A stretch of DNA of 64,000 nt from a bacterium (GTDB taxonomy: Bacteria; Planctomycetota; UBA1135; UBA2386): positions 429,628-493,627 of the forward strand of contig JANSXC010000001.1 in the NCBI GenBank assembly GCA_024743115.1, given 5' to 3'. The notes beneath the pieces were generated by a model. The model searched no databases and was not told the origin of the DNA. It was given only the letters and a program-made list of their open reading frames with translations. Positions 1-8,028 of this stretch are shown here, piece by piece. A program made the position numbers and the translations under genes. Positions within the stretch are counted from its first letter, which is position 1. Each line of letters starts with the position of its first letter.

Positions 1-401
1 CGCGGCGAGTTGTAGAGGATCTGCGCGTACTGCTTGCGCCGTTCCTCGGTCACGCCGTCGTAGGAGATCGGCAGGTGGATGTAGCGCAGGCCGCGCGACT
101 TCGCGTAGTCGACGTCCGGCATCGCGCCATCGACGGACACGACGGTCTTGATGCCGAGGTTCGCGAGCGCGTCCAAGCCTTCGGCGCCCTGGGGCGCGCC
201 GCCGCTGTAGAGGTCGGCGCCGTAGGCCACCACGTTGTGGAGTCCCGGTAGCTCTGCCGGTGCGGTCGCCGTCGTTGCGGGAGGGATCACGGTCTGACCC
301 GCCACGCGGCCTTCGAGTTGCGTGCACGCAGCCGTCATGCTGACCGCCGCGAGCGCGGCGAGAGTCAGGGTGGTGGGGATCTGAAAACGGCGAGCCATCA
401 T
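1..401 (-). CDS. Secreted tyrosine/dual-specificity phosphatase-like protein, 3' end cut by the window edge
   Basis: The gene reads leftwards from ATG at 401 (a second ATG follows at 398) and runs off the window after 133 codons. The N-terminus is a signal peptide with a possible weak lipobox ending TAAC, so the product is probably exported. The next part (residues about 50-133) has the pattern LHNVVAYGADLYSGGAPQG, then GLDALANLGIKTVVSVDG, then YIHLPISYDG. This resembles the N-terminal half of the fused DSP-PTPase or tyrosine phosphatase-like fold. The catalytic CX5R loop would lie beyond the window, so activity cannot be judged. It is 184 bp downstream of the cytochrome operon on the same strand and may or may not belong to it. 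Confidence 0.6.
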   Translation of the reverse strand, partial: MMARRFQIPTTLTLAALAAVSMTAACTQLEGRVAGQTVIPPATTATAPAELPGLHNVVAYGADLYSGGAPQGAEGLDALANLGIKTVVSVDGAMPDVDYAKSRGLRYIHLPISYDGVTEERRKQYAQILYNSP

Positions 402-584
402 GGGAAACTAACCGAGCAAGAGCCGTGCCATCCAGCCCGAGTCCGGCTCCCGGGAGCGTTCCTGGAGCGGTGGGATCCCGAGTGCTACGCCAGCGTTACA
501 ACAAGGTTCGGAATCGCCCTCCCGCCGCCGGCGAGGCTCCCCCGCCGAGGAGGCCGGAATCGGCGGTTGCGGAGCGCGGGTGCG

Positions 585-2834
585 CTACCACTCGTGACGC
601 CAGTAGACGAACAGCAGGTCCGCCGTCCAGTCGTCCCCGGGGGCGCCGGCGCCGCGGTCGTCGTACTCGACACGGCGCCATTCACAGCCGAGCCGGCCCG
701 ACTCCGTGCAGCGCCACGTGACGCCGGCCCGGAAGTCCGCGGTGGTCACCTGCAGACTGCCGGTGGTGCGGGTCAGCGCGCCGCCGAGTTCCGCCTGCCA
801 GTCGTCCCACGGACCGAGCGTGAGATCGGCCGTCCAGGTATGGGTCTCGCCGTCGAACCCGACGATCGTGGGTTGCGGATTCGGGTCGGGGTCGAAGTAG
901 AAGTTCGTGCGCGTGCGCGACACGGTGTCGCTGAACGTATAGCTCCCGGACCATGTCACACTCTCGGACATCGTGCCGGCCGTGACCCCCGTCGCGAAGG
1001 CATCGAGCCGGTGGCCGGACACGTCGTTGTCGTTGTGGCGGTGACGGACGAACACGCCGGCGCGTTGGTCGTCGTTCTGCCAATCCAGGTGTGCCTTCGC
1101 GAAGCGCGAACGTTCTGGTACGAGTTCGTGCAGCTCGACACCGTCGGTCACGAAGTCGCGGCCCTCGGCGCGCAGCGTCCAGTGCTCGGCGAACTGCCAG
1201 CGCAGGTCCGCGACGAAGCCGTCGTCATCGAGTTCTCCGCGGCGGAAGTCCATCGGGTCGGCGGGGCCCGGGGCGAGGACGCGCAGCTGTTCGCGGGCCA
1301 GGCCGTACCCGACGCCGAGCTCGAACTCGTCGATGGGGCGCCACGACAGCCGGAGTTCGGTGTCGAGCAGGCGCTGCGCCGTGCGATCGCTGATCCTCGT
1401 CGAAGTCGTCACGGTCGTCGTCGACGTGCGGACGTCGGTGAGGTCGAGGGCGAGCCGTTCTTCGTAATCGCGGTACTGCGTGAACGATTGCAGCGCGAAC
1501 GTCGGGCTCAGTTCGATCGTCGCCTCGAGGGCCCAGGTCGAGAGTCGACCCGTGCCGCGCCCGGTGCCGTCGGTCGTCGTCGTGAACGGTGCCGTGTCGA
1601 AACCCGCGGCCGTCCCGCTCGTCACGAGGTTGCGTTCGAGGTCGCGATACGTGCCCGACAGTTCGAATTGCACCGGGCCGTCGTCGCGCGCGACGAGTAT
1701 GCGCGCGGTCGGACCGTCGAGGCGGCTGTTCGCGCGCAGATCCTCACTCGCGGGAAACGCCGGATTCGCGGTCGATGGCTGCGAGTAGGTCCAGCGATTC
1801 CGCGTGCGTTCGTCGACGTAGCCGATCCCGAGCAGGTAGCGCAGCCCGGCGGCGTGACCCCGAACGCCGAGCTCGCCTTCGTGGCCGCGGAATCGCCGGG
1901 GGCTCGCCACACCGTCGACGAACGTCTGCACGGGCAGGCTGCGATCGCCGATCCTGCGCGTCAGCCAGAAGCCGTCGTCGCGGCGATCCGTGTAGCTCAG
2001 GAAGCCCTGGAGCGTCGTCGGGCCGATGCCGACCGTCGTAGTCCAGTCACGGCTGTCGCGGTCGACGCGGTGGTAGTCGCCGGCAGCGTCGTAGCGGTAG
2101 TTTGCTTCCGAATAAGTCGATTCGACGTCGAAGCGATCCGCGTCGTGCAGGCTGGCGCCGACGTCCCATCGTGGGTCGCCGACGTCGCGGCCGTAGAACC
2201 GGAGCTGATCGAACGCGGCTTCAACGTTGCCCGAACCGCGGAGTTCGAAGTCGCGCAGCAACGCGGTCGATGGCAGGTCGAGGTCGGTGCGGAACGCGCC
2301 ACGTGACCCGGACCGGTGCACGAAGCGATAGCCGAGTTCGGCGAAACCCGACCAGTCGATCCGCGGTTCGGCCGCGGCCTCGGCGATCTCCTGCAGCCGT
2401 TCGCGACCGGGTGTCGGCAGCGGGGCAGCACCGGAGCCGACGATCTGAAGCAGGTGTAGCCCGCGGCTCGTCGGCTGTTCGACGTCGGGATGACAGCTCG
2501 CGCACGCGCTCGGCGAGACCTTGGGAACGGTCGGCAGGGGGATCGTGCCGCGGCTCGCCTCGCCGGCGCGGCCCGCAGCGTTGGCGTGGGCCGAGAGATC
2601 GCCGTGGCAGGATCCGCAAGCGCCCTGGCCGGTCGTCGCGGTGAAGTCGGCGGCGAGCAGGCCGGCGTGCGGCGATTGCCGCAGGCCCCGAACCGCGCCC
2701 GGATGGCAGACGCGGCACGACAGTTCGTGGTCGATCTGCGGTGGCGGCGCGGCTTTTGGGCTCTGCTGCCCCCGCGACGTCGCCGCGAGTGCGACAACCG
2801 CGAGCCCCGTGAGGCTGAGGAAGCCGCGCCTCAT
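585..2834 (-). CDS. Triheme cytochrome c fused to an MtrB/PioB-like outer-membrane beta-barrel
   Basis: The protein has 749 residues. A signal peptide (about 1-22) is followed by three c-type heme sites: CRVCH at about 40, CGSCH at about 73 and CASCH at about 111. From about residue 165 to the end the sequence alternates aromatic, charged and Gly/Thr residues as in an outer-membrane barrel, and it ends in Trp (RHEW), typical of barrel C-termini. In MtrB/PioB systems the barrel encloses a separate multiheme cytochrome. Here a small cytochrome domain appears joined to the barrel. The start overlaps the stop of the 18-heme gene by 4 bp (ATGA), so the two are probably translationally coupled. The inferred role is to carry electrons across the outer membrane. 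The barrel call rests on composition and pattern, not alignment. Confidence 0.7.
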   Translation of the reverse strand: MRRGFLSLTGLAVVALAATSRGQQSPKAAPPPQIDHELSCRVCHPGAVRGLRQSPHAGLLAADFTATTGQGACGSCHGDLSAHANAAGRAGEASRGTIPLPTVPKVSPSACASCHPDVEQPTSRGLHLLQIVGSGAAPLPTPGRERLQEIAEAAAEPRIDWSGFAELGYRFVHRSGSRGAFRTDLDLPSTALLRDFELRGSGNVEAAFDQLRFYGRDVGDPRWDVGASLHDADRFDVESTYSEANYRYDAAGDYHRVDRDSRDWTTTVGIGPTTLQGFLSYTDRRDDGFWLTRRIGDRSLPVQTFVDGVASPRRFRGHEGELGVRGHAAGLRYLLGIGYVDERTRNRWTYSQPSTANPAFPASEDLRANSRLDGPTARILVARDDGPVQFELSGTYRDLERNLVTSGTAAGFDTAPFTTTTDGTGRGTGRLSTWALEATIELSPTFALQSFTQYRDYEERLALDLTDVRTSTTTVTTSTRISDRTAQRLLDTELRLSWRPIDEFELGVGYGLAREQLRVLAPGPADPMDFRRGELDDDGFVADLRWQFAEHWTLRAEGRDFVTDGVELHELVPERSRFAKAHLDWQNDDQRAGVFVRHRHNDNDVSGHRLDAFATGVTAGTMSESVTWSGSYTFSDTVSRTRTNFYFDPDPNPQPTIVGFDGETHTWTADLTLGPWDDWQAELGGALTRTTGSLQVTTADFRAGVTWRCTESGRLGCEWRRVEYDDRGAGAPGDDWTADLLFVYWRHEW

Positions 2835-4453
2835 CGGAACAGGTACCGGGAGTGGTTGCTGCCGTGCACCTCGGTGTGGCAGCGGATGCAGTTCGTGAAG
2901 ACGACGCCCGGAGTCTGGTCGTGGAATGCCGGGAAGTCACCGTGGCAGGACAGGCAGTTCTGCTGGGTGTTGACCTGGTTGAGCAGGCGACGGGTCGGCG
3001 TGCCGTGCGGCGAATGGCATGTGATGCAGCCGCCCTGGCGATCGGCCTGGTGGGCGAACACGAACGGACCCGCGTACTGTTTGTGGCAGTCGACGCAGCG
3101 CCCGGTCGTCAATGCATGTGAGCGCCGGCTGCCGCGCCGCCCCGCGCCGTGGACGTCATGACAGCTCGAGCAGTGCATGCGACCCTCGGGCACCGGATGG
3201 TGGTTGGGCAGCCGGAACTCGGCCGCGACGGCCTGGTGGCACTTGGCGCAGCTCTGTTCGGCGTGGTCGCGGGTGTGGCCATGCTTCGCGCCGTGCAGCG
3301 GGCCGTGGCAGTCGGTGCAGCTCACGCCGTGACGCAGGTGGTCGCCGCGGCGCACGTGCTCGAGCGTGCGGCTGTCCTGATGGCACTGCAGGCAGGTCTC
3401 GGCCTCGGTCCGGGCGCTCTTCTGCCAGTCGACCAGTGCGCTGCGGCGACCGCCGCTCGCAGCGTGTTCGACGCCGCCGGGGTGGCACGCGCCGCAGCCA
3501 CTGGCCAACGGAGTGTCGAGCGTGCCGAGGCTCTGGTGGACCGAGCCGGGCATCGTGGCGAACGCCTCCGCGTGGCATGTCGCGCAGGTCCCGTTCGTCG
3601 CGGGCGCCGCATCGGGCGAGCGCGGTTTGCCAGCGTGGCCGCCGTGCACGATGTGACACGTCGTGCAGGTGACGCCAGTCGACAGATACGGCTTCTGGCC
3701 TTCGCGCCAGTGGAAGTCGACGGCGTCGACCTCGGCGTGACATTCGCGGCATGTCGCGATGCCGTCGTTCGCGCGATCGGGTCGCGTAATGAGCCGCCCC
3801 TGGCCGAATGTGTCGGCGTGCAGCGACCCGTTGCCGTGGCACTTCTCGCAGCCGCCGTCGTCCTCACCGCTCGCGAGGCTCTGATGGGGGGTTCCGTGCA
3901 GCAACTCGTCGCGCAGTGGGTGGCATTCGATGCACGCCGCGCTGCCGATCGGTTCGGCCTGGGCATCGGCCTGGATGCGTTCGATGAGCCGCACGCCGGG
4001 TGCCGTCGGTTTCGGGGCGCGGCCGTGGACCGAGTGACAATCGGTGCAGGTCTGGCCCGCGATCAAGAAGCCCGCGGGGTCGCCGCCATGGCGCTCGATC
4101 TGGTCGACGTGGCACTTCGCGCAGAGCGCGGCCTGCTCCCTGGCCTTCAACGCGGACGGCAGGCGGATCAGCGACGGGTCGTTGTCCTCGTCGACGGTGT
4201 GCGCGAGGCCAGGGCCGTGGCACGTCTCGCAACCTGGCAGGACGCCGGTCTGCAGGATCATCCCGTGCCCGCGCCGAGTCAGCCGGCGGTGTTCACGGTC
4301 GTGGCACTCGGCGCAGCGTTCGGCCGTGACCTGTTCGGTCGGATGGCGCGGTCGCGGCGTCGGATCCTGCGCGGCCGCGGTGGCCGCGACGTCGGTCATG
4401 AGGCCGAGGATCAGCGTGGCGAGGAGGATCGTGGCGCGGCGGGCGAGGTTCAT
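2831..4453 (-). CDS. 18-heme c-type cytochrome (DmsE/MtrA-like multiheme family)
   Basis: The protein has 540 residues with a signal peptide (about 1-28), so it is periplasmic or exported. I count 18 CXXCH motifs spread evenly from about residue 47 to 525, including CAECH, CETCH, CAKCH, CTDCH and finally CIRCH. Many additional His residues precede or follow the motifs, as needed for bis-His ligation. The spacing resembles MtrA/DmsE decaheme proteins but with nearly twice as many hemes. It overlaps the upstream diheme lipoprotein gene and the downstream heme-barrel gene by 4 bp each, so all three are one translational unit. The inferred role is an electron wire between periplasm and outer membrane. 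The electron donor and acceptor are unknown. Confidence 0.9.
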   Translation of the reverse strand: MNLARRATILLATLILGLMTDVAATAAAQDPTPRPRHPTEQVTAERCAECHDREHRRLTRRGHGMILQTGVLPGCETCHGPGLAHTVDEDNDPSLIRLPSALKAREQAALCAKCHVDQIERHGGDPAGFLIAGQTCTDCHSVHGRAPKPTAPGVRLIERIQADAQAEPIGSAACIECHPLRDELLHGTPHQSLASGEDDGGCEKCHGNGSLHADTFGQGRLITRPDRANDGIATCRECHAEVDAVDFHWREGQKPYLSTGVTCTTCHIVHGGHAGKPRSPDAAPATNGTCATCHAEAFATMPGSVHQSLGTLDTPLASGCGACHPGGVEHAASGGRRSALVDWQKSARTEAETCLQCHQDSRTLEHVRRGDHLRHGVSCTDCHGPLHGAKHGHTRDHAEQSCAKCHQAVAAEFRLPNHHPVPEGRMHCSSCHDVHGAGRRGSRRSHALTTGRCVDCHKQYAGPFVFAHQADRQGGCITCHSPHGTPTRRLLNQVNTQQNCLSCHGDFPAFHDQTPGVVFTNCIRCHTEVHGSNHSRYLFR

Positions 4454-6879
4454 CGCGTCGTGGCTCCCGCGTCGATCCAGGCGCGGATCCGTTCGACCCC
4501 GGCGGCGTCCAGCGGCGGCCGCAGGTACGGCATCTGCGCGCCGAGCCGTGGCCGGCGAGCCGTGATCTTCTCGAACAAGAACGAGGCCTCCGCATCACCG
4601 GGCACGAGCATCGGGAACGCTCCCTGCGATTCCCCCGGGGTCCGCAGCAGCGCCGGCGTATCGAGGCGGTAGTCCCCGAGCGCGTTGCCGTTGAGGTGGC
4701 ATTCGCCGCAGCGTTGCAGCAGCAACGGGCGGACATGCTCGGACCAAGTCGGAGCAACGGTCGCGGCGGCCTGGGTGGGGTCCAGGAGCAGGCGGTCGGC
4801 GAGCACGGGCAGGCGACCGAAGGCGCCGCCGGCGAACGCGGGCTCCGTCACGCCGTTGCCGTCCGTGTCCGCGATGCCGTCGCCGAGAACCTCGCCGCCG
4901 CGATCCCATTCGGCAAACGCGAGCGTCGGGGCGAGGCGTTGCAGCAGTTCGCTGCGTGCGTCCGCGGCGCCGGGCACGTAGTTCGCGGCGGCGGGGCGCA
5001 GAGCGGTCAGCACGAGCGCGAGGGTCGCCGCGTCCACCGTTCGCGCCGGCTGCCCGGGGCGTTGCGAGAAGTTGCCGGCGCCGTCGTGATAGGTGGAGAG
5101 CAGTCGCGTGGCCGCGCTACGGCTCGCGACCCGGAGCGTGGGCCAGCGCAGCTGCCGCCACGCCGCGAACAGACCGGCGGTGAGCGCCGCCTGACCTGCG
5201 AGGTCGGCGTCGGTCGCCGGCCGTGGCTGCGGCGACGCCGGCGGGATCGCCACCGCGTCGAGGGCCTGCCCGTCCGCACGCAGCAGGTGGTTGACGGCAT
5301 GGCTCGCCGCGAGGCCGAGCAGGCGCTCGGGCGTTCGGCCAGCGAAGTCGGCATCGGGCCACGCGCGAGCGAAGCCCGCGAGCCCCGTCAGTGCGCGGCC
5401 GGTGGCGCGCGCGGTCGCGATCCCCGAGACGGCGTCGCCGTCGTGGCGATGGTGCAGCGCGCCGGTCCGGGAGTCGAGGTGCAGCGTCACGAGGTTGCGG
5501 AAACTCACGAGTGCGAGGTCGTCACCGGGGCGCGGCGGCGATGGTGGCGCGTCCGGCTCTTCGAGCGCGCCTTCGTCGATCCACTGCTCGACGAGCGCGA
5601 TCTCGGCGGGCAGCATCTGGCCGTTGAACGGCATCTGCACGAACGGCGCCGGCGGACCCGTGAGGACCTTGTAGAGCAGGCTGGCGCGCGCGTTGCCGGG
5701 GATCAGGAACTGCTGGTTGAGCGCGCGCGTCTTGTTGCCGCCTTCGCGCATCGAGTCGTACGAGGCGAGCGAGAACCCGCCGCGCGTCTGGTTGATGTGG
5801 CATTGCCCGCACTTGAATGCCAGCAGGGCGCGAATCTCGCCGGTCCACGAGACCTTTGGCGTGAACGGTTCGCTCGGCGGTGGTTCGAACGGCTCGCCCG
5901 CGAACACTTCGGGGATGGCGAGGGCGACCCGCGGGTTGGCGAACTCCGAAAGATCGACAGCGGTGGTGAGGAGCTTGCCGAGGGCCTCGAGGTCACTCGC
6001 ACTGTCGCTCGGCGTCAGGGCGCCGGCACCGCCGGCGACGCCCGGGTCGAGCTCGACCCCGAACTCACGCGGCAACCAGCGTGCGTCGACGCGCGGATCG
6101 TAGTCGCGCGGGTTCGGCAGTGCACCGAGTGGTCCGCCGTTGGTGAACGCACCCGAGAACAACGCGTCCTCGGCCGCGAGTGCCTGCTGCATCGCGACGA
6201 GCCCGAGGGCGCCGTCCGCCGGTGTGGCGCCGTAGAACGTTCCCGTGCGATCGCGCAGCAACCGTCGCGCGGTCGTGATGCGCAACGCGAGGAAGTCCGC
6301 GACGTCCGTGAGTCGAACCGTCCTGCCGCCGAGATCCCGTAGTCGCCACGTCGCGTTGTCGCCCGTGACGATTGCGTTCGTGAGTTCGGCACTGCGCTCG
6401 CGCCACGGCCAGACGGGCAGGCCCGTGAGCGCGGGCGGGGTCGCTGCGGCGAACGAAACGGTACGCGCGAGTTCGGCTGCGAGGGTCTCGTCGAGGTTGC
6501 CGTTGATGCCGTTCTGATCGGGCGGCGCAGTCGCTGCGCCGGCGAGGCGGCGCACGAAGGAAGAGCCGAGCAGCGTCGGTCCCGTGCCACTCGCGAACAC
6601 CACGCTCTCGGCGTGATCGAGCGCGCGGCGGTCGAGAGTCGCCGCGAGTGCTGCTGGCTCGACCGGCTCCTGACCCACGTGCCAGTGGCTGTCCGTCGGC
6701 GAACGGCCGGCGAGCAGCAACTCGGACGCGAGGCCGTCGGCGCCGCCGCCCGTCGTCGGACTGACGGCGACCGGGGTCGTGGGCCCCGGCGTGACGGTCG
6801 TGGACGTGGGACTCGAGCCGGAGCAGCTCGCGAAGGCGAGCCACGACCCGGCGAGCAGCGCTGCGGGGCGAGAGTTCAC
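4450..6879 (-). CDS. Diheme planctomycete-type cytochrome c lipoprotein
   Basis: I place the start at GTG 6879, which overlaps the TGA of the upstream gene (GTGA) and opens a short lipoprotein-like signal ending in Cys (LAFASC). A longer reading to 7365 only covers antisense-frame sequence of the neighbouring gene. The 809-residue protein has one CXXCH (CGQCH, about residue 356) inside a segment that continues with LIPGNARASLLYKVLTG and a Met-Pro motif. A second (CGECH, about residue 722) has the same layout: LVPGDAEASFLFEKI and QMP. Both match the cytochrome c-like domains common in planctomycetes, each with a distal Met ligand candidate. The middle part is not recognised. The context suggests a surface-exposed partner of the multiheme conduit encoded immediately downstream. 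Confidence 0.8.
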   Translation of the reverse strand: MNSRPAALLAGSWLAFASCSGSSPTSTTVTPGPTTPVAVSPTTGGGADGLASELLLAGRSPTDSHWHVGQEPVEPAALAATLDRRALDHAESVVFASGTGPTLLGSSFVRRLAGAATAPPDQNGINGNLDETLAAELARTVSFAAATPPALTGLPVWPWRERSAELTNAIVTGDNATWRLRDLGGRTVRLTDVADFLALRITTARRLLRDRTGTFYGATPADGALGLVAMQQALAAEDALFSGAFTNGGPLGALPNPRDYDPRVDARWLPREFGVELDPGVAGGAGALTPSDSASDLEALGKLLTTAVDLSEFANPRVALAIPEVFAGEPFEPPPSEPFTPKVSWTGEIRALLAFKCGQCHINQTRGGFSLASYDSMREGGNKTRALNQQFLIPGNARASLLYKVLTGPPAPFVQMPFNGQMLPAEIALVEQWIDEGALEEPDAPPSPPRPGDDLALVSFRNLVTLHLDSRTGALHHRHDGDAVSGIATARATGRALTGLAGFARAWPDADFAGRTPERLLGLAASHAVNHLLRADGQALDAVAIPPASPQPRPATDADLAGQAALTAGLFAAWRQLRWPTLRVASRSAATRLLSTYHDGAGNFSQRPGQPARTVDAATLALVLTALRPAAANYVPGAADARSELLQRLAPTLAFAEWDRGGEVLGDGIADTDGNGVTEPAFAGGAFGRLPVLADRLLLDPTQAAATVAPTWSEHVRPLLLQRCGECHLNGNALGDYRLDTPALLRTPGESQGAFPMLVPGDAEASFLFEKITARRPRLGAQMPYLRPPLDAAGVERIRAWIDAGATTR

Positions 6880-7916
6880 TGCAGGACGGAGAGCGCGGCG
6901 TTGCTCAGCACGTAGCCGGAAGGGCTGTTGTCGAGCGCGGCCGTCTGGGAGGCGAAGAGGACGCCGGGAAAGCCCGGCGGGATCGCGAGGTTGGTCGCGC
7001 CGGCGCCGTTGGCGTCGAGCGTGATGATACTGTGATTCACGATCAGACCGGTGATCGGGAGGTAGAGATTGCAGCCCGGCAGCAGCGGGAAACCGGTGCG
7101 ATCGAAGTTCAGCGCCAGCAGATTCGCGGCGAGTGCGTTCGGCGGGCCGTCCATCTGGAGCAGTTGCGGCGTCGTGCCGCCGATGGGAGGGGCGCTCCAG
7201 CTGTGCTGGAACGTGTTGGTGCCCACCGCGCAGCCGAGGCCCCATTGCGTCGTCTGGCCCGGTGCGAGGTAGCTGATGATGAGCGTCGGCTGCTGGGTCG
7301 TGGCCTCGCGGGAGTGACAACGGATCGCCGTCTGGGCGGCCTGTTCGTCGGTCTTGAGTAGCCACCCGAAGTTCTGGCCCGGGTTGCGCACCCAGTTCTG
7401 CACGTCCGCGACGGGCGCCTGCGTGCCGGTGACCGTGCTACCGGGTTGAACGATCGGGTGCGTGAAACTCGCGCCGGCCGCGAAGTCACCGCCGGGAGTG
7501 GTCCACGTCGAGCCCGGCGAGATCGCGTGCAGCCAGGTCGCGTCTCCCGGGGTCGCGGGCGCGCCGCCGCCACCGGCACCCGCGGGCACCGACGTGCCCT
7601 CGCCCCAGTTCGTGAGCACCCGGTGGGCACTCACGGTGATCGGCGAGTTGAACATGTCGACCTCGAGCGTGAGCGAGGCCGACAGGATCAGCGCGTTGGT
7701 CGGAATACTCGCGAGATCGAACCGCAGCAGGGCGCGGCGGCGAGAGTTCGATGACTGATCGGTACGGCCGACGAAGAACCGTGGGCCGGCGCCGGCACTG
7801 AGGTGGCCGGTGGCGCTCTCGTAGAGCGTGTTGTCACGATCACAGGGGATCGTCACGGAGGTCTGCGCGAGAGCGGTCGGGAGCACGACCGCGAGGAGGG
7901 TCAGTTGGCGGATCAT
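6876..7916 (-). CDS. DNRLRE domain secreted protein (copy 2 of a tandem pair)
   Basis: The start is ATG 7916 (MIRQLTLL), which gives a proper signal peptide ending near LAQ. A longer frame to 7979 lacks this. The protein has 346 residues. The N-terminal half (about 20-200) fits the DNRLRE beta-sandwich found in surface proteins: DNTLYES, then RRALLRFDLASIP, then LSASLTLEV, NWGEGT and DVQNWV. The C-terminal 150 residues are the shared C-terminal module (GLGCAVGTN, GPPNALAANLLAL, PGFPGVLFASQTA, LSNAA). It is a clear paralogue of the gene at 8029-9099. Its stop overlaps the GTG of the diheme lipoprotein, so it is probably the first or second gene of the cytochrome operon. A structural or adhesive surface role is inferred. 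Confidence 0.85.
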   Translation of the reverse strand: MIRQLTLLAVVLPTALAQTSVTIPCDRDNTLYESATGHLSAGAGPRFFVGRTDQSSNSRRRALLRFDLASIPTNALILSASLTLEVDMFNSPITVSAHRVLTNWGEGTSVPAGAGGGGAPATPGDATWLHAISPGSTWTTPGGDFAAGASFTHPIVQPGSTVTGTQAPVADVQNWVRNPGQNFGWLLKTDEQAAQTAIRCHSREATTQQPTLIISYLAPGQTTQWGLGCAVGTNTFQHSWSAPPIGGTTPQLLQMDGPPNALAANLLALNFDRTGFPLLPGCNLYLPITGLIVNHSIITLDANGAGATNLAIPPGFPGVLFASQTAALDNSPSGYVLSNAALSVLQ

Positions 7917-7950
7917 GGCATGGTGCCGCGCAAGCCCCGTGCCTGGCCCG

Positions 7951-8008
7951 GGATCGGCCGATCCGTCGGGATTCCGCACGCGGCCGCGTCCGGAATCCGG
8001 AATCCCGA
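7951..8008. repeat. Intergenic palindrome and 11-bp inverted repeat between the DNRLRE paralogues
   Basis: A perfect 14-bp palindrome GGATCGGCCGATCC lies at 7951-7964. An 11-bp inverted repeat follows, with arms at 7966-7976 and 7998-8008 and a 21-nt loop that itself holds a GC palindrome. There is no T-run, so this is not a classical terminator. It sits 35-92 bp upstream of the ATG at 7916 and may be an operator, an mRNA processing hairpin or a partial terminator between the two paralogues. Part of the palindrome (GGCCGATCCGT) also occurs at 9124-9134, upstream of the other paralogue. Confidence 0.5.
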
Positions 8009-8028
8009 GGGTCGGTTCCGGTTCGGCG

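Noticed and set aside
318..2306. Long plus-strand frame of 662 codons
   Set aside because: It is antisense to the heme-barrel gene, Arg/Val-rich as usual for shadow frames in GC-rich DNA, and has no recognisable domain.
6880..7365. Upstream extension of the diheme lipoprotein frame
   Set aside because: It runs in another frame through the DNRLRE gene, while GTG 6879 gives a lipoprotein signal and a coupled start.
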